Assembly (NCBI RefSeq): GCF_029227915.1 | Contig: NC_079879.1 | Location: 1,550,001-1,614,000 of the forward strand | Origin: Hydractinia symbiolongicarpus | Lineage: Eukaryota; Cnidaria; Hydrozoa; Anthoathecata; Hydractiniidae | Length of the DNA stretch: 64,000 nucleotides | Reading direction: 5' to 3' | Shown here: piece by piece, positions 1 to 12,470 of the stretch | Numbering within the stretch: position 1 is the first letter of the stretch | Layout of the letters: each line of letters starts with the position of its first letter | Made by a program: the position numbers and the translations under genes | Notes under the pieces: model-generated | What the model saw: only the letters and a program-made list of their open reading frames with translations | The model's database searches: none | What the model was told of the DNA's origin: nothing

Positions 1-170
1 AACCCGCAATTTCCCGTAAATCCCGGCCCCGGCCCGTATAATCGAATGTATACAAAGAAAGTACCCAGGGAGTAAACTCATTTCCCGAACGATTTTTTAA
101 ATTATTTTTTCACCACTGAAACGCATGAGACTTGTAGTTTACAAAAATATTTTCATTTTTGATGAGACGC

Positions 171-1794
171 TGAATAAAAGAAGTTTAATCGCCGGCAAAC
201 GAAAACCCGCGATTTTCCGTATATCACGGACTCGGCTCGTATAATCAAAAGTATACAAAGAAAGTACCCAGGAAGTAAACTCATTTCCCGAACGATTTTT
301 TAAATTATTTTTTCACCACTAAAACGCACGAGACTTGTAGTTTTTAAAAATGATTTCATTTTTGATGAGACGCTGAATAAAAGGAGTTTAATCTCCGCAA
401 ACGAAAACCCGCGATTTCCCGTAGGTCCCGGACCCGGCCCGTATAGTCAAAAGTATACAAAGAAAATACGCAGGGAGTAAACTCATTTCCCGAACGATTC
501 TTTAAATTATTATTTCACCACTAAAACGCATGAGACTTGTAGTTTTCAAAAATGTTTTCATTCTTGATAAGACGCTGAAAAAAAAAGTTTAATCGCGGGC
601 AAACGAAAACCGAAGATTTCCCGTAAATCCCGCGCTTGGCCCCTATAGTCAAAAGTACACAAAGAAAGTACCCAGGCAGTAAACTCATTTTTGGAATGTT
701 TTTTTGAATTATTTTTTCACCACTATAACGCATGAGACTTGTAGTATTCAAAAATGTTTTCATTTTTGATGGGGCGCTGAATAGAATAAGTTTAATCGCC
801 GGCAAACGAAAACCCGCGATTTCCCGTAAATCCCGGGCCTGGCCCGTATAGTCGAATGCATACAAATAAAGTACTCAGTGAGTAAATTGATTTCCCGAGC
901 GATTCTTTAAATTATCTTTTCACCACTAAAACGCATGAGACTTGAAGTTTTCAAAAATGTTTTCATTTCTGATGAGACGCTAAATAAAAGAAGTTTAATC
1001 GCCGGCAAACGAAAACCCGCGATTTTCCGTATATCACGGACTCGGCCCGTATAATCAAAAGTATACAAAGAAAGTACCCAGGAAGTAAACTCATTTCCCG
1101 AACGATTTTTTAAATTATTTTTTCACCACTAAAACGCACGAGACTTGTAGTTTTTAAAAATGATTTCATTTTTGATGAGACGCTGAATAAAAGGAGTTTA
1201 ATCTCCGGCAAACGAAAACCCGCGATTTCCCGTAGGTCCCGGACCCGGCCCGTATAGTCAAAAGTATACAAAGAAAATACGCAGGGAGTAAACTCATTTC
1301 CCGAACGATTCTTTAAATTATTATTTCACCACTAAAACGCATGAGACTTGTAGTTTTTAAAAATGTTTTCATTCTTGATAAGACGCTGAAAAAAAAAAGT
1401 TTAATCGCGGGCAAACGAAAACCGGAGATTTCCCGTAAATCCCGGGCTTGGCCCCTATAGTCAAAAGTACACAAAGAAAGTACCCAGGCAGTAAACTCAT
1501 TTTTGGAATGTTTTTTTGAATTATTTTTTCACCACTATAACGCATGAGACTTGTAGTATTCAAAAATGTTTTCATTTTTGATGGGACGCTGAATAGAATA
1601 AGTTTAATCGCCGGCAAACTAAAACCCGCGATTTCCCGTAAATCCCGGGCCTGGCCCGTATAGTCGAATGCATACAAAGAAAGTACTCAGTGAGTAAATT
1701 GGTTTCCCGAGCGATTCTTTAAATTATTTTTTCACCACTAAAACGCATGAGACTTGAAGTTTTCAAAAATGTTTTCATTTCTGATGAGACGCTA
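171..1794 (+). repeat. Tandem 4-mer duplication (812 bp) nested in the 12-mer
   Basis: Sequence from about 171 to 982 is repeated from about 983 to 1794 at an offset of 812 (4 x 203). The junction lies in the monomer starting at 937: its first part reads TGAAGTTTTC and CTAAATAAAAG like one subtype, then switches to AAGTTTAATC and the CGTATATCACGG subtype. A second switch-free copy of the left subtype is at 1746. Confidence 0.8.
532..733 (+). repeat. Derived monomer subtype (poly-A, CCAGGCAG, TTTTTGGAA)
   Basis: This 202-bp copy represents the most divergent monomer class. Its diagnostics are TTGATAAGACGCTG followed by a 9-12 base A run, CGCGGGCAAAC instead of CGCCGGCAAAC, CCCCTATAGTC, GTACACAAAG, CCAGGCAG, CATTTTTGGAA plus a seven-T run, and CACTATAACG at the end. 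The next monomer usually begins TAGTATTC and reads GATGGGACGCTG. The combination recurs about forty times, for example near 1486, 8780, 18310, 29050, 39000, 51158 and 63529, and marks HOR phase along the window. A-run length varies between copies, as expected from slippage. Confidence 0.85.
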
Positions 1795-2328
1795 AATAAA
1801 AGAGGTTTAATCGCCGGCAAACGAAAACCCGCGATTTCCCGTAAATCCCGGGCTTGTCCCGTATAGTCGAATGTATACAAAGAAAGTAACAAGGGAGTAA
1901 ACTCATTTCCCGAACGATTTTTTAAATTATTTTTTCACCACTAAAACGCATGAGACTTGTAGTTTATAAAAATGATTTCATTTTTGATGAGACGCTGAAT
2001 AAAAGGAGTTTAATCGCCGGCAAACGAAAACCCGCGATTTCCCTTAAATCCCGGGCTCGGCCTGTATAGTCAAAAGTATACAAAGAAAGTACGCAGGGAG
2101 TAAACTCATTTCCCGAACGATTCTTTAAATTATTATTTCACCACTAAAACGCATGAGACTTGTAGTTTTCAAAAATGTTTTCATTCTTGATAAGACGCTG
2201 AAAAAAAAAGTTTAATCGCGGGCAAACGAAAACCCGCGATTTCCCGTAAATCCCGGGCTTGGAGCGTATAGTCGAATGTATACAAAGAAAGTAAACTGGG
2301 AGTAAACTCATTTCCCGAACGATTTTTT

Positions 2329-2338
2329 AAATTAATTT
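2329..2338. repeat. AAATTAATTT palindrome in the TTGGAGCG monomer subtype
   Basis: Monomers that read CTTGGAGCG or CTTGGCGCG and AAACTGGGAG usually have AAATTAATTTTTTACC in the tail instead of AAATTATTTTTTCACC. That creates a perfect 10-bp AT palindrome. The same monomers then continue CGCATAAGACTTG and CAAAAACGATTTC, so these changes travel together as one subtype (examples near 2263, 28204, 31250, 33887, 40585). Confidence 0.75.
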
Positions 2339-3776
2339 TTTACCACTAAAACGCATAAGACTTGTAGTTTTCAAAAACGATTTCATTATTAATGAGACGC
2401 TGAATAAAAGGAGTTTAATCTCCGGCAAACGAAAACCCGCAATTTCCCGTAAATCCCGGCCCCGGCCCGTATAATCGAATGTATACAAAGAAAGTACCCA
2501 GGGAGTAAACTCATTTCCCGAACGATTTTTTAAATTATTTTTTCACCACTGAAACGCATGAGACTTGTAGTTTACAAAAATATTTTCATTTTTGATGAGA
2601 CGCTGAATAAAAGAAGTTTAATCGCCGGCAAACGAAAACCCGCGATTTTCCGTATATCACGGACTCGGCTCGTATAATCAAAAGTATACAAAGAAAGTAC
2701 CCAGGAAGTAAACTCATTTCCCGAACGATTTTTTAAATTATTTTTTCACCACTAAAACGCACGAGACTTGTAGTTTTTAAAAATGATTTCATTTTTGATG
2801 AGACGCTGAATAAAAGGAGTTTAATCTCCGCAAACGAAAACCCGCGATTTCCCGTAGGTCCCGGACCCGGCCCGTATAGTCAAAAGTATACAAAGAAAAT
2901 ACGCAGGGAGTAAACTCATTTCCCGAACGATTCTTTAAATTATTATTTCACCACTAAAACGCATGAGACTTGTAGTTTTCAAAAATGTTTTCATTCTTGA
3001 TAAGACGCTGAAAAAAAAAAGTTTAATCGCGGGCAAACGAAAACCGAAGATTTCCCGTAAATCCCGCGCTTGGCCCCTATAGTCAAAAGTACACAAAGAA
3101 AGTACCCAGGCAGTAAACTCATTTTTGGAATGTTTTTTTGAATTATTTTTTCACCACTATAACGCATGAGACTTGTAGTATTCAAAAATGTTTTCATTTT
3201 TGATGGGGCGCTGAATAGAATAAGTTTAATCGCCGGCAAACGAAAACCCGCGATTTCCCGTAAATCCCGGGCCTGGCCCGTATAGTCGAATGCATACAAA
3301 TAAAGTACTCAGTGAGTAAATTGATTTCCCGAGCGATTCTTTAAATTATCTTTTCACCACTAAAACGCATGAGACTTGAAGTTTTCAAAAATGTTTTCAT
3401 TTCTGATGAGACGCTAAATAAAAGAGGTTTAATCGCCGGCAAACGAAAACCCGCGATTTCCCGTAAATCCCGGGCTTGTCCCGTATAGTCGAATGTATAC
3501 AAAGAAAGTAACAATGGAGTAAACTCATTTCCCGAACGATTTTTTAAATTATTTTTTCACCACTAAAACGCATGAGACTTGTAGTTTATTAAAATGATTT
3601 CATTTTAGATGAGACACTGAATAAAAGGAGTTTAATCGCCGGCAAACGAAAACCCGCGATTTCCCTTAAATCCCGGGCTCGGCCTGTATAGTCAAATGCA
3701 TACAAAGAAAGTACCCAGGGAGTAAACTCATCTCCCGAACGATTTTTTAAATTACTTTTTCACCACTAAAACGCAT

Positions 3777-5640
3777 GAGACTTGTAGTTTTCAAAAATGA
3801 TTTCATTTTTGATGAGACGCTGAATAAAAGGAGTTTAATCGCCGGCAAACGAAAACCCGCGATTTCCCGTAAATCCCGGCCTGGCCCGTATAGTCGAATG
3901 CATACAGAGAAAGTACTCAGTCAGTAAACTGATTTCCCGAACAATTCTTTAAATTATTTTTTCACCACTAAAACGCATGAGACTTGTAGTTTACAAAAAT
4001 GTTTTCATTTTTGATGAGACGCTGAATAAAAGAAGTTTAATCGCCGGCAAACGAAAACCTGCGATTTTCCGTATAACATGGACTCGGCCCGTATAGTCGA
4101 ATGTATACAAAGAAAGTACCCAGGGAGTAAACTGATTTCCCGAACGATTCTTTAAATTTTTTTTCACCACTAAAACGCATGAGACTTGTAGTTTACAAAA
4201 ATATTTTCATTTTTGATGAGACGCTGAATAAAAGAAGGTTAATCGCCGGCAAACGAAAACCCGCGATTTTCCGTATATCACGGACTCGGCCCGTATAGTC
4301 AAAAGTATACAAAGAAAGTACCCAGGGAGTAAACCCATTTCCCGAACGATTCTTTAAATTATTTTTTCACCACTAAAACGCACGAGACTTGTAGTTTTCA
4401 AAAATGATTTCATTTTTCATGAGACGCCGAATAAAAGGAGTTTAATCTCCGGCAAACGACAACCCGCGATTTCCCGTAGGTCCCGGACCCGGCCCGTATA
4501 GTCAAAGGTATACAAAGAAAGTACCCAGGGAGTAAACTCATTTCCCAAACGATGCTTGAAATTATTTTTTCACCACTAAAACGCATGAGACTTGTAGTTT
4601 TCAAAAATGATTTCATTTTTGATGAGACGCTGAATAAAAGGAGTTTAATCGCCGGCAAACGAAAACCCGCGATTTCCCGTAAATCCCGGCCTGGCCCGTA
4701 TAGTCGAATGCATACAGAGAAAGTACTCAGTCAGTAAACTGATTTCCCGAACGATTCTTTAAATTATTTTTTCACCACTAAAACGCATGAGACTTGTAGT
4801 TTACAAAAATGTTTTCATTTTTGATGAGACGCTGAATAAAAGAAGTTTAATCGCCGGCAAACGAAAACCTGCGATTTTCCGTATAACATGGACTCGGCCC
4901 GTATAGTCAAATGTATACAAAGAAAGTACCCAGGGATTAAACTCATTTCCCGAACGAGTTTTTAAATTATTTTTTTACCACTAAAACGCATGAGACTTGT
5001 AGTTTTCAAAAATGATTTCATTTTTGATGAGACGCTGAATAAAAGGAGTTTAATCGCCGGCAAACGAAAACCCGCGATTTCCCGTATATCCCGGACTTGG
5101 CCCGTATAGTCGAATGTATACAAAGAAAGTACCCAGGGAGTAAACTGATTTCCCGAACGATTCTTTAAATTTTTTTTCACCACTAAAACGCATGAGACTT
5201 GTAGTTTACAAAAATATTTTCATTTTTGATGAGACGCTGAATAAAAGAAGGTTAATCGCCGGCAAACGAAAACCCGCGATTTTCCGTATATCACGGACTC
5301 GGCCCGTATAGTCAAAAGTATACAAAGAAAGTACCCAGGGAGTAAACCCATTTCCCGAACGATTCTTTAAATTATTTTTTCACCACTAAAACGCACGAGA
5401 CTTGTAGTTTTCAAAAATGATTTCATTTTTCATGAGACGCCGAATAAAAGGAGTTTAATCTCCGGCAAACGACAACCCGCGATTTCCCGTAGGTCCCGGA
5501 CCCGGCCCGTATAGTCAAAGGTATACAAAGAAAGTACCCAGGGAGTAAACTCATTTCCCAAACGATGCTTGAAATTATTTTTTCACCACTAAAACGCATG
5601 AGACTTGTAGTTTTCAAAAATGATTTCATTTTTGATGAGA
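3777..5640 (+). repeat. Interleaved 4-mer (810 bp) and 5-mer (1,013 bp) duplications
   Basis: About 3777-4098 matches 4587-4908 at an offset of 810, marked by CGGCCTGGCC, GCATACAGAG and GTATAACATGG. About 4085-4627 matches 5098-5640 at an offset of 1,013, marked by ACTGATTTCCC, TTAATCGCC after AAGAAGG and TTTTTCATGAGACGCCG. The two offsets overlap, so the block has been rearranged at least twice. Confidence 0.75.
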
Positions 5641-6814
5641 CGCCGAATAAAAGGAGTTTAATCTCCGGCAAACAAAAACCCACGATTTCCCGTAAATCCC
5701 GGACCCGGCCCGTATAGTCGAATGTATACAAAGAAAGTAAACTGGGAGTAAACTTATTTCCCGAACGATTTTTTAAATTAATTTTTGACCACTAAAACGC
5801 ATAAGACTTGTAGTTTTCAAAAACGATTTCATTTTTAATGAGACGCTGAATAAAGGAAGTTTAATCGCCGGCAAACAAAAACCCGCGATTTCCCATAAAT
5901 CCCGGGCTTGGCCCGTATAGTCGAATATATACGAAGAAAGTACCCAGAGAGTAAACTCATTTCCCGAACGATTTTTTAAATTATTTTTTCACCACTAAAA
6001 CGCAGGAGACTTGTAGTTTTCAAAAATGATTTCATTTTTGATGAGACGCTGAATAAAAGGAGTTTAATCGCCGGCAAACGAAAACCCCCGATTTCCCGTA
6101 AATCCCGGACTCGGCCCGTGTAGTCAAAAGTATACAAAGAAAGTATGCAGGGAGTAAACTCATTTCCCGAACGATTCTTTAAATTTTTTTTCACCACTAA
6201 AACGCATGAGACTTGTAGTTTTCAAAAATGATTTCATTTTTGATGAGACGCCGAATAAAAGGAGTTTAATCTCCGGCAAACAAAAACCCACGATTTCCCG
6301 TAAATCCCGGACCCGGCCCGTATAGTCGAATGTATACAAAGAAAGTAAACTGGGAGTAAACTCATTTCCCGAACGATTTTTTAAATTAATTTTTGACCAC
6401 TAAAACGCATAAGACTTGTAGTTTTCAAAAACGATTTCATTTTTAATGAGACGCTGAATAAAAGAAGTTTAATCGCCGGCAAACAAAAACCCGCGATTTC
6501 CCGTAAATCCCGGGCTTGGCCAGTATAGTCGAATATATACGAAGAAAGTACCCAGAGAGTAAACTCATTTCCCGAACGATTTTTTAAATTACTTTTTCAC
6601 CACTAAAACGCAGGAGACTTGTAGTTTTCAAAAATGATTTCATTTTTGATGAGACGCTGAATAAAAGGAGTTTAATCGCCGGCAAACGAAAACCCCGATT
6701 TCCCGTAAATCCCGGACTGGGCCCGTGTAGTCAAAAGTATACAAAGAAAGTATGCAGGGAGTAAACTCATTTCCCGAACGATTCTTTAAATTTTTTTTCA
6801 CCACTAAAACGCAT
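5600..6814 (+). repeat. Tandem 3-mer HOR, two copies, 608-bp period
   Basis: Units 5600-5607 onward and 6208 onward share in order the monomers marked GACGCCGAATAAAAG with ACCCACGATTTCC, AAACTGGGAG with TTGACCAC, and GAATATATACGAAG with CGCAGGAGAC. The anchor GAGACTTG positions 5600, 6208 and 6815 give 608 and 607 bp. Confidence 0.85.
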
Positions 6815-7973
6815 GAGACTTGTAGTTTTCAAAAATGTTTTCATTTTTGATGAGACGCTGAATAAAAGAAGTTAAATCGCCGGCAATCAAAAACCCGCGA
6901 TTTCCTGTAAATCCCGGGCCTGGCCCGTATAGTCGAATGTATACAAAGAAAGTACCCAGTGAGTAAATTGATTTCCCGAGCGATTCTTTAAATTATTTTT
7001 TCACCACTAAAACGCATGGCACTTGAAGTTTTCAAAAATGTTTTCATTTCTGATGAGACGCTAAATAAAAGAGGTTTAATCGCCGGCAAACGAAAACCCG
7101 CGATTTCCCGTAAATCCCGGGCTTGGCCCGTATAGTCGAATGTATACAAAGAAAGTACCCAGGGAGTAAACTCATTTCCCGAACGATTTTTTAAATTATT
7201 TTTTCACCACTAAAACGCATGAGACTTGTAGTTTTCAAAAATGATTTCATTTTTGATGAGACGCTGAATAAAAGGAGTTTAATCGCCGGCAAACGAAAAC
7301 CCCCGATTTCCCGTAAATCCCGGACTCGGCCCGTGTAGTCAAAAGTATACAAGGAAAGTACGCAGGGAGTAAACTCATTTCCCGAACGATTCTTTAAATT
7401 ATTATTTCACCACTAAAACGCATGAGACTTGTAGTTTTCAAAAATGTTTTCATTCTTGATAAGACGCTGAAAAAAAAAAGTTTAATCGCGGGCAAACGAA
7501 AACCCGAGATTTCCCGTAAATCCCGGGCTTGACCCCTATAGTCAAAAGTACACAAAAAAAGTACCCAGGCAGTAAACTCATTTTTGGAACGTTTTTTTGA
7601 ATTATCTTTTCACCACTATAACGCATGAGACTTGTAGTATTCAAAAATGTTTTCATTTTTGATGGGACGCTGAATAGAAGAAGTTTAATCTCCGGCAAAC
7701 GAAAACCCGCGATTTCCCGTAAATTCCGGACCCGGCCCGTATAGTCAAAAGTATACAAATAAAGTACGCAGGGATTAAACTCATTTCCCAAACGATTCTT
7801 TAAATTATTTTTTCACCACTAAAACGCATGAGACTTGTAGTTTTTAAAAATGATTTCACTTTTGATGAGACGCTGAATAAAAGAAGTTTAATCGCCGGCA
7901 AACAAAAACCCGCTATTTCCCGTAAATCCCGGGCTTGGCCAGTATAGTCGAATGTATACGAAAAAAGTACCCA
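6481..7973 (+). repeat. ~1.5-kb block copied 20 monomers downstream (10535-12027)
   Basis: The sequence beginning AAACAAAAACCCGC and GGCCAGTATAG (6481) reappears at 10535 with offset 4,054 (20 x 203 less 6) and stays matched through GAATGTATACGAAAAAAG. Shared unusual variants include CGCATGGCACTTG (about 7015/11069), CAAGGAAAGTACGC and AAATTCCGGACC. The match stops near 7973/12027, where the downstream copy switches to CAGTGAGTAAATTG. Confidence 0.75.
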
Positions 7974-9084
7974 GAGAGTAAACTCATTTCCCCAACGATT
8001 TTTTAAATTATTTTTTCACCACCAAAACGCATGAGACTTGTAGTTTTCAAAAATGATATCATTTTTGATGAGACGCTGAATAAAAGAAGTTAAGTCGCCG
8101 GCAATCGAAAACCCGCGATTTCCTGTAAATCCCGGCCTGGCCCGTATAGTCGAATGTATGCAAAGAAAGTACCCAGTGAGTAAATTGATTTCCCGAGCGA
8201 TTCTTTAAATTATTTTTTCACCACTAAAACGCATGAGACTTGAAGTTTTCAAAAATGTTTTCATTTCTGATGAGACGCTAAATAAAAGAGGTTTAATCGC
8301 CGGCAAACGAAAACCCGCGATTTCCCGTAAATCCCGGGCTTGGCCCGTATAATCGAATGTATACAAAGAAAGTACCCAGGGAGTAAACTCATTTTCCGAA
8401 CGATTTTTTAAATTATTTTTTCACCACTAAAACGCATGAGACTTGTAGTTTACAAAAATATTACAATTTTTGATGAGACGCTGAATAAAAGAAGTTTAAT
8501 CGCCGGCAAACGAAAACCCCCGATTTCCCGTAAATCCCGGACTCGGCCCGTGTAGTCAAAAGTATACAAGGAAAGTACGCAGGGAGTAAACTCATTTCCC
8601 GAACGATTCTTTAAATTATTATTTCACCACTAAAACGCATGAGACTTGTAGTTTTCAAAATTGTTTTCATTCTTGATAAGACGCTGAAAAAAAAAGTTTA
8701 ATCGCGGGCAAACGAAAACCGAAGATTTCCCGTAAATCCCGCGCTTGGCCCCTATAGTCAAAAGTACACAAAGAAAGTACCCAGGCAGTAAACTCATTTT
8801 TGGAATGTTTTTTTGAATTATTTTTTCACCACTATAACGCATGAGACTTGTAGTATTCAAAAATGTTTTCATTTTTGATGGGACGCTGAATAGAATAAGT
8901 TTAATCGCCGGCAAACGAAAACCCGCGATTTCCCGTAAATCCCGGGCCTGGCCCGTATAGTCGAATGCATACAAAGAAAGTACTCAGTGAGTAAATTGAT
9001 TTCCCGAGCGATTCTTTAAATTATTTTTTCACCACTAAACGCATGAGACTTGAAGTTTTCAAAAATGTTTTCATTTCTGATGAG

Positions 9085-10265
9085 ACGCTAAATAAAAGAG
9101 GTTTAATCGCCAGCAAACGAAAACCCGCGATTTCCCGTAAATCCCGGGCTTGTCCCGTATAGTCGAATGTACACAAAGAAAGTAACAATGGAGTAAACTC
9201 ATTTCCCGAACGATTTTTTAAATTATTTTTTCACCACTAAAACGCATGAGACTTGTAGTTTATAAAAATGATTTCATTTCAGATGAGACACTGAATAAAA
9301 GGAGTTTAATCGCCGGCAAACGAAAACCCGCGATTTCCCTTAAATCCCGGGCTCGGCCTGTATAGTCAAATGCATACAAAGAAAGTACCCAGGGAGTAAA
9401 CTCATTTCCCGAACGATTTTTTAAATTACTTTTTCACCACTAAATCGCATGAGACTTGTAGTTTTCAAAAATGATTTCATTTTAGATGAGACGCTGAATA
9501 AAAGGAGTTTAATCGCCGGCAAACGAAAACCCGCGATTTCCCGTAAATCCCGGCCTGGCCCGTATAGTCGAATGCATACAGAGAAAGTACTCAGTCAGTA
9601 AACTGATTTCCCGAACGATTCTTTAAATTATTTTTTCACCACTAAAACGCATGAGACTTGTAGTTTACAAAAATGTTTTCATTTTTGATGAGACGCTGAA
9701 TAAAAGAAGTTTAATCGCCGGCAAACGAAAACCTGCGATTTTCCGTATAACATGGACTCGGCCCGTATAGTCAAATGTATACAAAGAAAGTACCCAGGGA
9801 TTAAACTCATTTCCCGAACGAGTTTTTATATTATTTTTTCACCACTAAAACGCATGAGACTTGTAGTTTTCAAAAATGATTTCATTTTTGATGAGACGCT
9901 GAATAAAAGGAGTTTAATCGCCGGCAAACGAAAACCCGCGATTTTCCGTATATCACGGACTCGGCCCGTATAGTCAAAGGTATACAACGAAAGTACCCAG
10001 GGAGTAAACCCATTTCCCGAACGATTTTTTAAATTATTTTTTCACCACTAAAACGCACGAGACTTGTAGTTTTCAAAAATGATTTCATTTTTCATGAGAC
10101 GCCGAATAAAAGGAGTTTAATCTCCGGCAAACGAAAAACCGCGATTTCCCGTAGGTCCCGGACCCGGCCCGTATAGTCAAAAGTATACAAAGAAAGTACC
10201 CAGGGAGTAAACTCATTTCCCAAACGATGCTTGAAATTATTTTTTCACCACTAAAACGCATGAGA
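9085..10265 (+). repeat. ~1.2-kb block copied 15 monomers downstream (12127-13307)
   Basis: Offset 3,042 (15 x 203 less 3). Shared rare variants are ATCGCCAGCAAACG, GTACACAAAG with AACAATGGAG, ACTAAATCGCATGAG, CGAGTTTTTATATTA and GTATACAACG. The match ends near 10265/13307, where one copy reads TGAAGTTTTC and the other TGTAGTTTTC. Confidence 0.75.
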
Positions 10266-12049
10266 CTTGAAGTTTTCAAAAATGTTTTCATTTCTGATGA
10301 GACGCTAAATAAAAGAGGTTTAATCGCCGGCAAACGAAAACCCGCGATTTCCCGTAAATCCCGGGCTTGTCCCGTGTAGTCGAATGTATACAAAGAAAGT
10401 AACAAGGGAGTAAACTCATTTCCCGAACGATTTTTTAAATTATTTTTTCACCACTAAAACGCATGAGACTTGTAGTTTATAAAAATGATTTCATTTTTGA
10501 TGAGACACTGAATAAAAGGAGTTTAATCGCCGGCAAACAAAAACCCGCGATTTCCCGTAAATCCCGGGCTTGGCCAGTATAGTCGAATATATACGAAGAA
10601 AGTACCCACAGAGTAAACTCATTTCCCGAACGATTTTTTAAATTACTTTTTCACCACTAAAACGCAGGAGACTTGTAGTTTTCAAAAATGATTTCATTTT
10701 TGATGAGACGCTGAATAAAAGGAGTTTAATCGCCGGCAAACGAAAACCCCGATTTCCCGTAAATCCCGGACTGGGCCCGTGTAGTCAAAAGTATACAAAG
10801 AAAGTATGCAGGGAGTAAACTCATTTCCCGAACGATTCTTTAAATTTTTTTTCACCACTAAAACGCATGAGACTTGTAGTTTTCAAAAATGTTTTCATTT
10901 TTGATGAGACGCTGAATAAAAGAAGTTAAATCGCCGGCAATCAAAAACCCGCGATTTCCTGTAAATCCCGGGCCTGGCCCGTATAGTCGAATGTATACAA
11001 AGAAAGTACCCAGTGAGTAAATTGATTTCCCGAGCGATTCTTTAAATTATTTTTTCACCACTAAAACGCATGGCACTTGAAGTTTTCAAAAATGTTTTCA
11101 TTTCTGATGAGACGCTAAATAAAAGAGGTTTAATCGCCGGCAAACGAAAACCCGCGATTTCCCGTAAATCCCGGGCTTGGCCCGTATAGTCGAATGTATA
11201 CAAAGAAAGTACCCAGGGAGTAAACTCATTTCCCGAACGATTTTTTAAATTATTTTTTCACCACTAAAACGCATGAGACTTGTAGTTTTCAAAAATGATT
11301 TCATTTTTGATGAGACGCTGAATAAAAGGAGTTTAATCGCCGGCAAACGAAAACCCCCGATTTCCCGTAAATCCCGGACTCGGCCCGTGTAGTCAAAAGT
11401 ATACAAGGAAAGTACGCAGGGAGTAAACTCATTTCCCGAACGATTCTTTAAATTATTATTTCACCACTAAAACGCATGAGACTTGTAGTTTTCAAAAATG
11501 TTTTCATTCTTGATAAGACGCTGAAAAAAAAAAGTTTAATCGCGGGCAAACGAAAACCCGAGATTTCCCGTAAATCCCGGGCTTGACCCCTATAGTCAAA
11601 AGTACACAAAGAAAGTACCCAGGCAGTAAACTCATTTTTGGAACGTTTTTTTGAATTATCTTTTCACCACTATAACGCATGAGACTTGTAGTATTCAAAA
11701 ATGTTTTCATTTTTGATGGGACGCTGAATAGAAGAAGTTTAATCTCCGGCAAACGAAAACCCGCGATTTCCCGTAAATTCCGGACCCGGCCCGTATAGTC
11801 AAAAGTATACAAATAAAGTACGCAGGGATTAAACTCATTTCCCAAACGATTCTTTAAATTATTTTTTCACCACTAAAACGCATGAGACTTGTAGTTTTTA
11901 AAAATGATTTCACTTTTGATGAGACGCTGAATAAAAGAAGTTTAATCGCCGGCAAACAAAAACCCGCTATTTCCCGTAAATCCCGGGCTTGGCCAGTATA
12001 GTCGAATGTATACGAAAAAAGTACCCAGTGAGTAAATTGATTTCCCGAG

Positions 12050-12170
12050 CGATTCTTTAAATTATTTTTTCACCACTAAAACGCATGAGACTTGTTGTTT
12101 TCAAAAATGATATCATTTTTGATGAGACGCTAAATAAAAGAGGTTTAATCGCCAGCAAACGAAAACCCGC
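12050..12170 (+). other. Chimeric monomer at a rearrangement junction
   Basis: The monomer around 12094 begins with an unusual TTGTTGTTTTC. It carries GATATCATTTTTG, known otherwise from the 8058 and 16978 monomers, and then continues CTAAATAAAAGAGG with ATCGCCAGC as at 9085. It therefore joins two different monomer types inside one repeat. It lies exactly where the 20-monomer-offset block ends and the 15-monomer-offset block begins, as expected of a crossover or conversion junction. Confidence 0.65.
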
Positions 12171-12470
12171 GATTTCCCGTAAATCCCGGGCTTGTCCCGT
12201 ATAGTCGAATGTACACAAAGAAAGTAACAATGGAGTAAACTCATTTCCCGAACGATTTTTTAAATTATTTTTTCACCACTAAAACGCATGAGACTTGTAG
12301 TTTATAAAAATGATTTCATTTCAGATGAGACACTGAATAAAAGGAGTTTAATCGCCGGCAAACGAAAACCCGCGATTTCCCTTAAATCCCGGGCTCGGCC
12401 TGTATAGTCAAATGCATACAAAGAAAGTACCCAGGGAGTAAACTCATTTCCCGAACGATTTTTTAAATTA

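Larger units (their letters stand above)
1..3420 (+). repeat. 12-mer higher-order repeat, 2,433-bp period
   Basis: Bases 1-985 reappear at 2434-3420 almost unchanged, including the missing G in ATCTCCGCAAAC and the variant CGCGCTTGG. The offset 2,433-2,434 equals 12 monomers less a few single-base deletions. After 3420 the second copy jumps to sequence matching about 1800 onward, so it lacks the 4-mer duplication present in the first copy. Confidence 0.85.
4600..8090 (+). repeat. Long block duplicated 44 monomers downstream (first copy)
   Basis: This ~3.5-kb stretch is matched at about 13520-17010 with a nearly constant offset of 8,920 bases (44 x 203 less 12). Shared landmarks include GCATACAGAG (4690/13611), TTTTTCATGAGACGCCG (5432/14352), GGCCAGTATAG with GAATATATACGAAG, AAATCGCCGGCAATC (6870/15791), and the GATATCATTTTTG monomer near 8058/16978. 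The copies diverge at about 8090/17010. The second copy has small substitutions, such as GTATAGTC with AAAGGTATACAACG near 14240. Confidence 0.75.

Noticed and set aside
576-590. Poly-A run as a retroposon 3' tail
   Set aside because: The 8-12 base A run lies at a fixed place inside a complete monomer (replacing AATAAAAG), is not followed by a target-site duplication, and is shared by all copies of that subtype.
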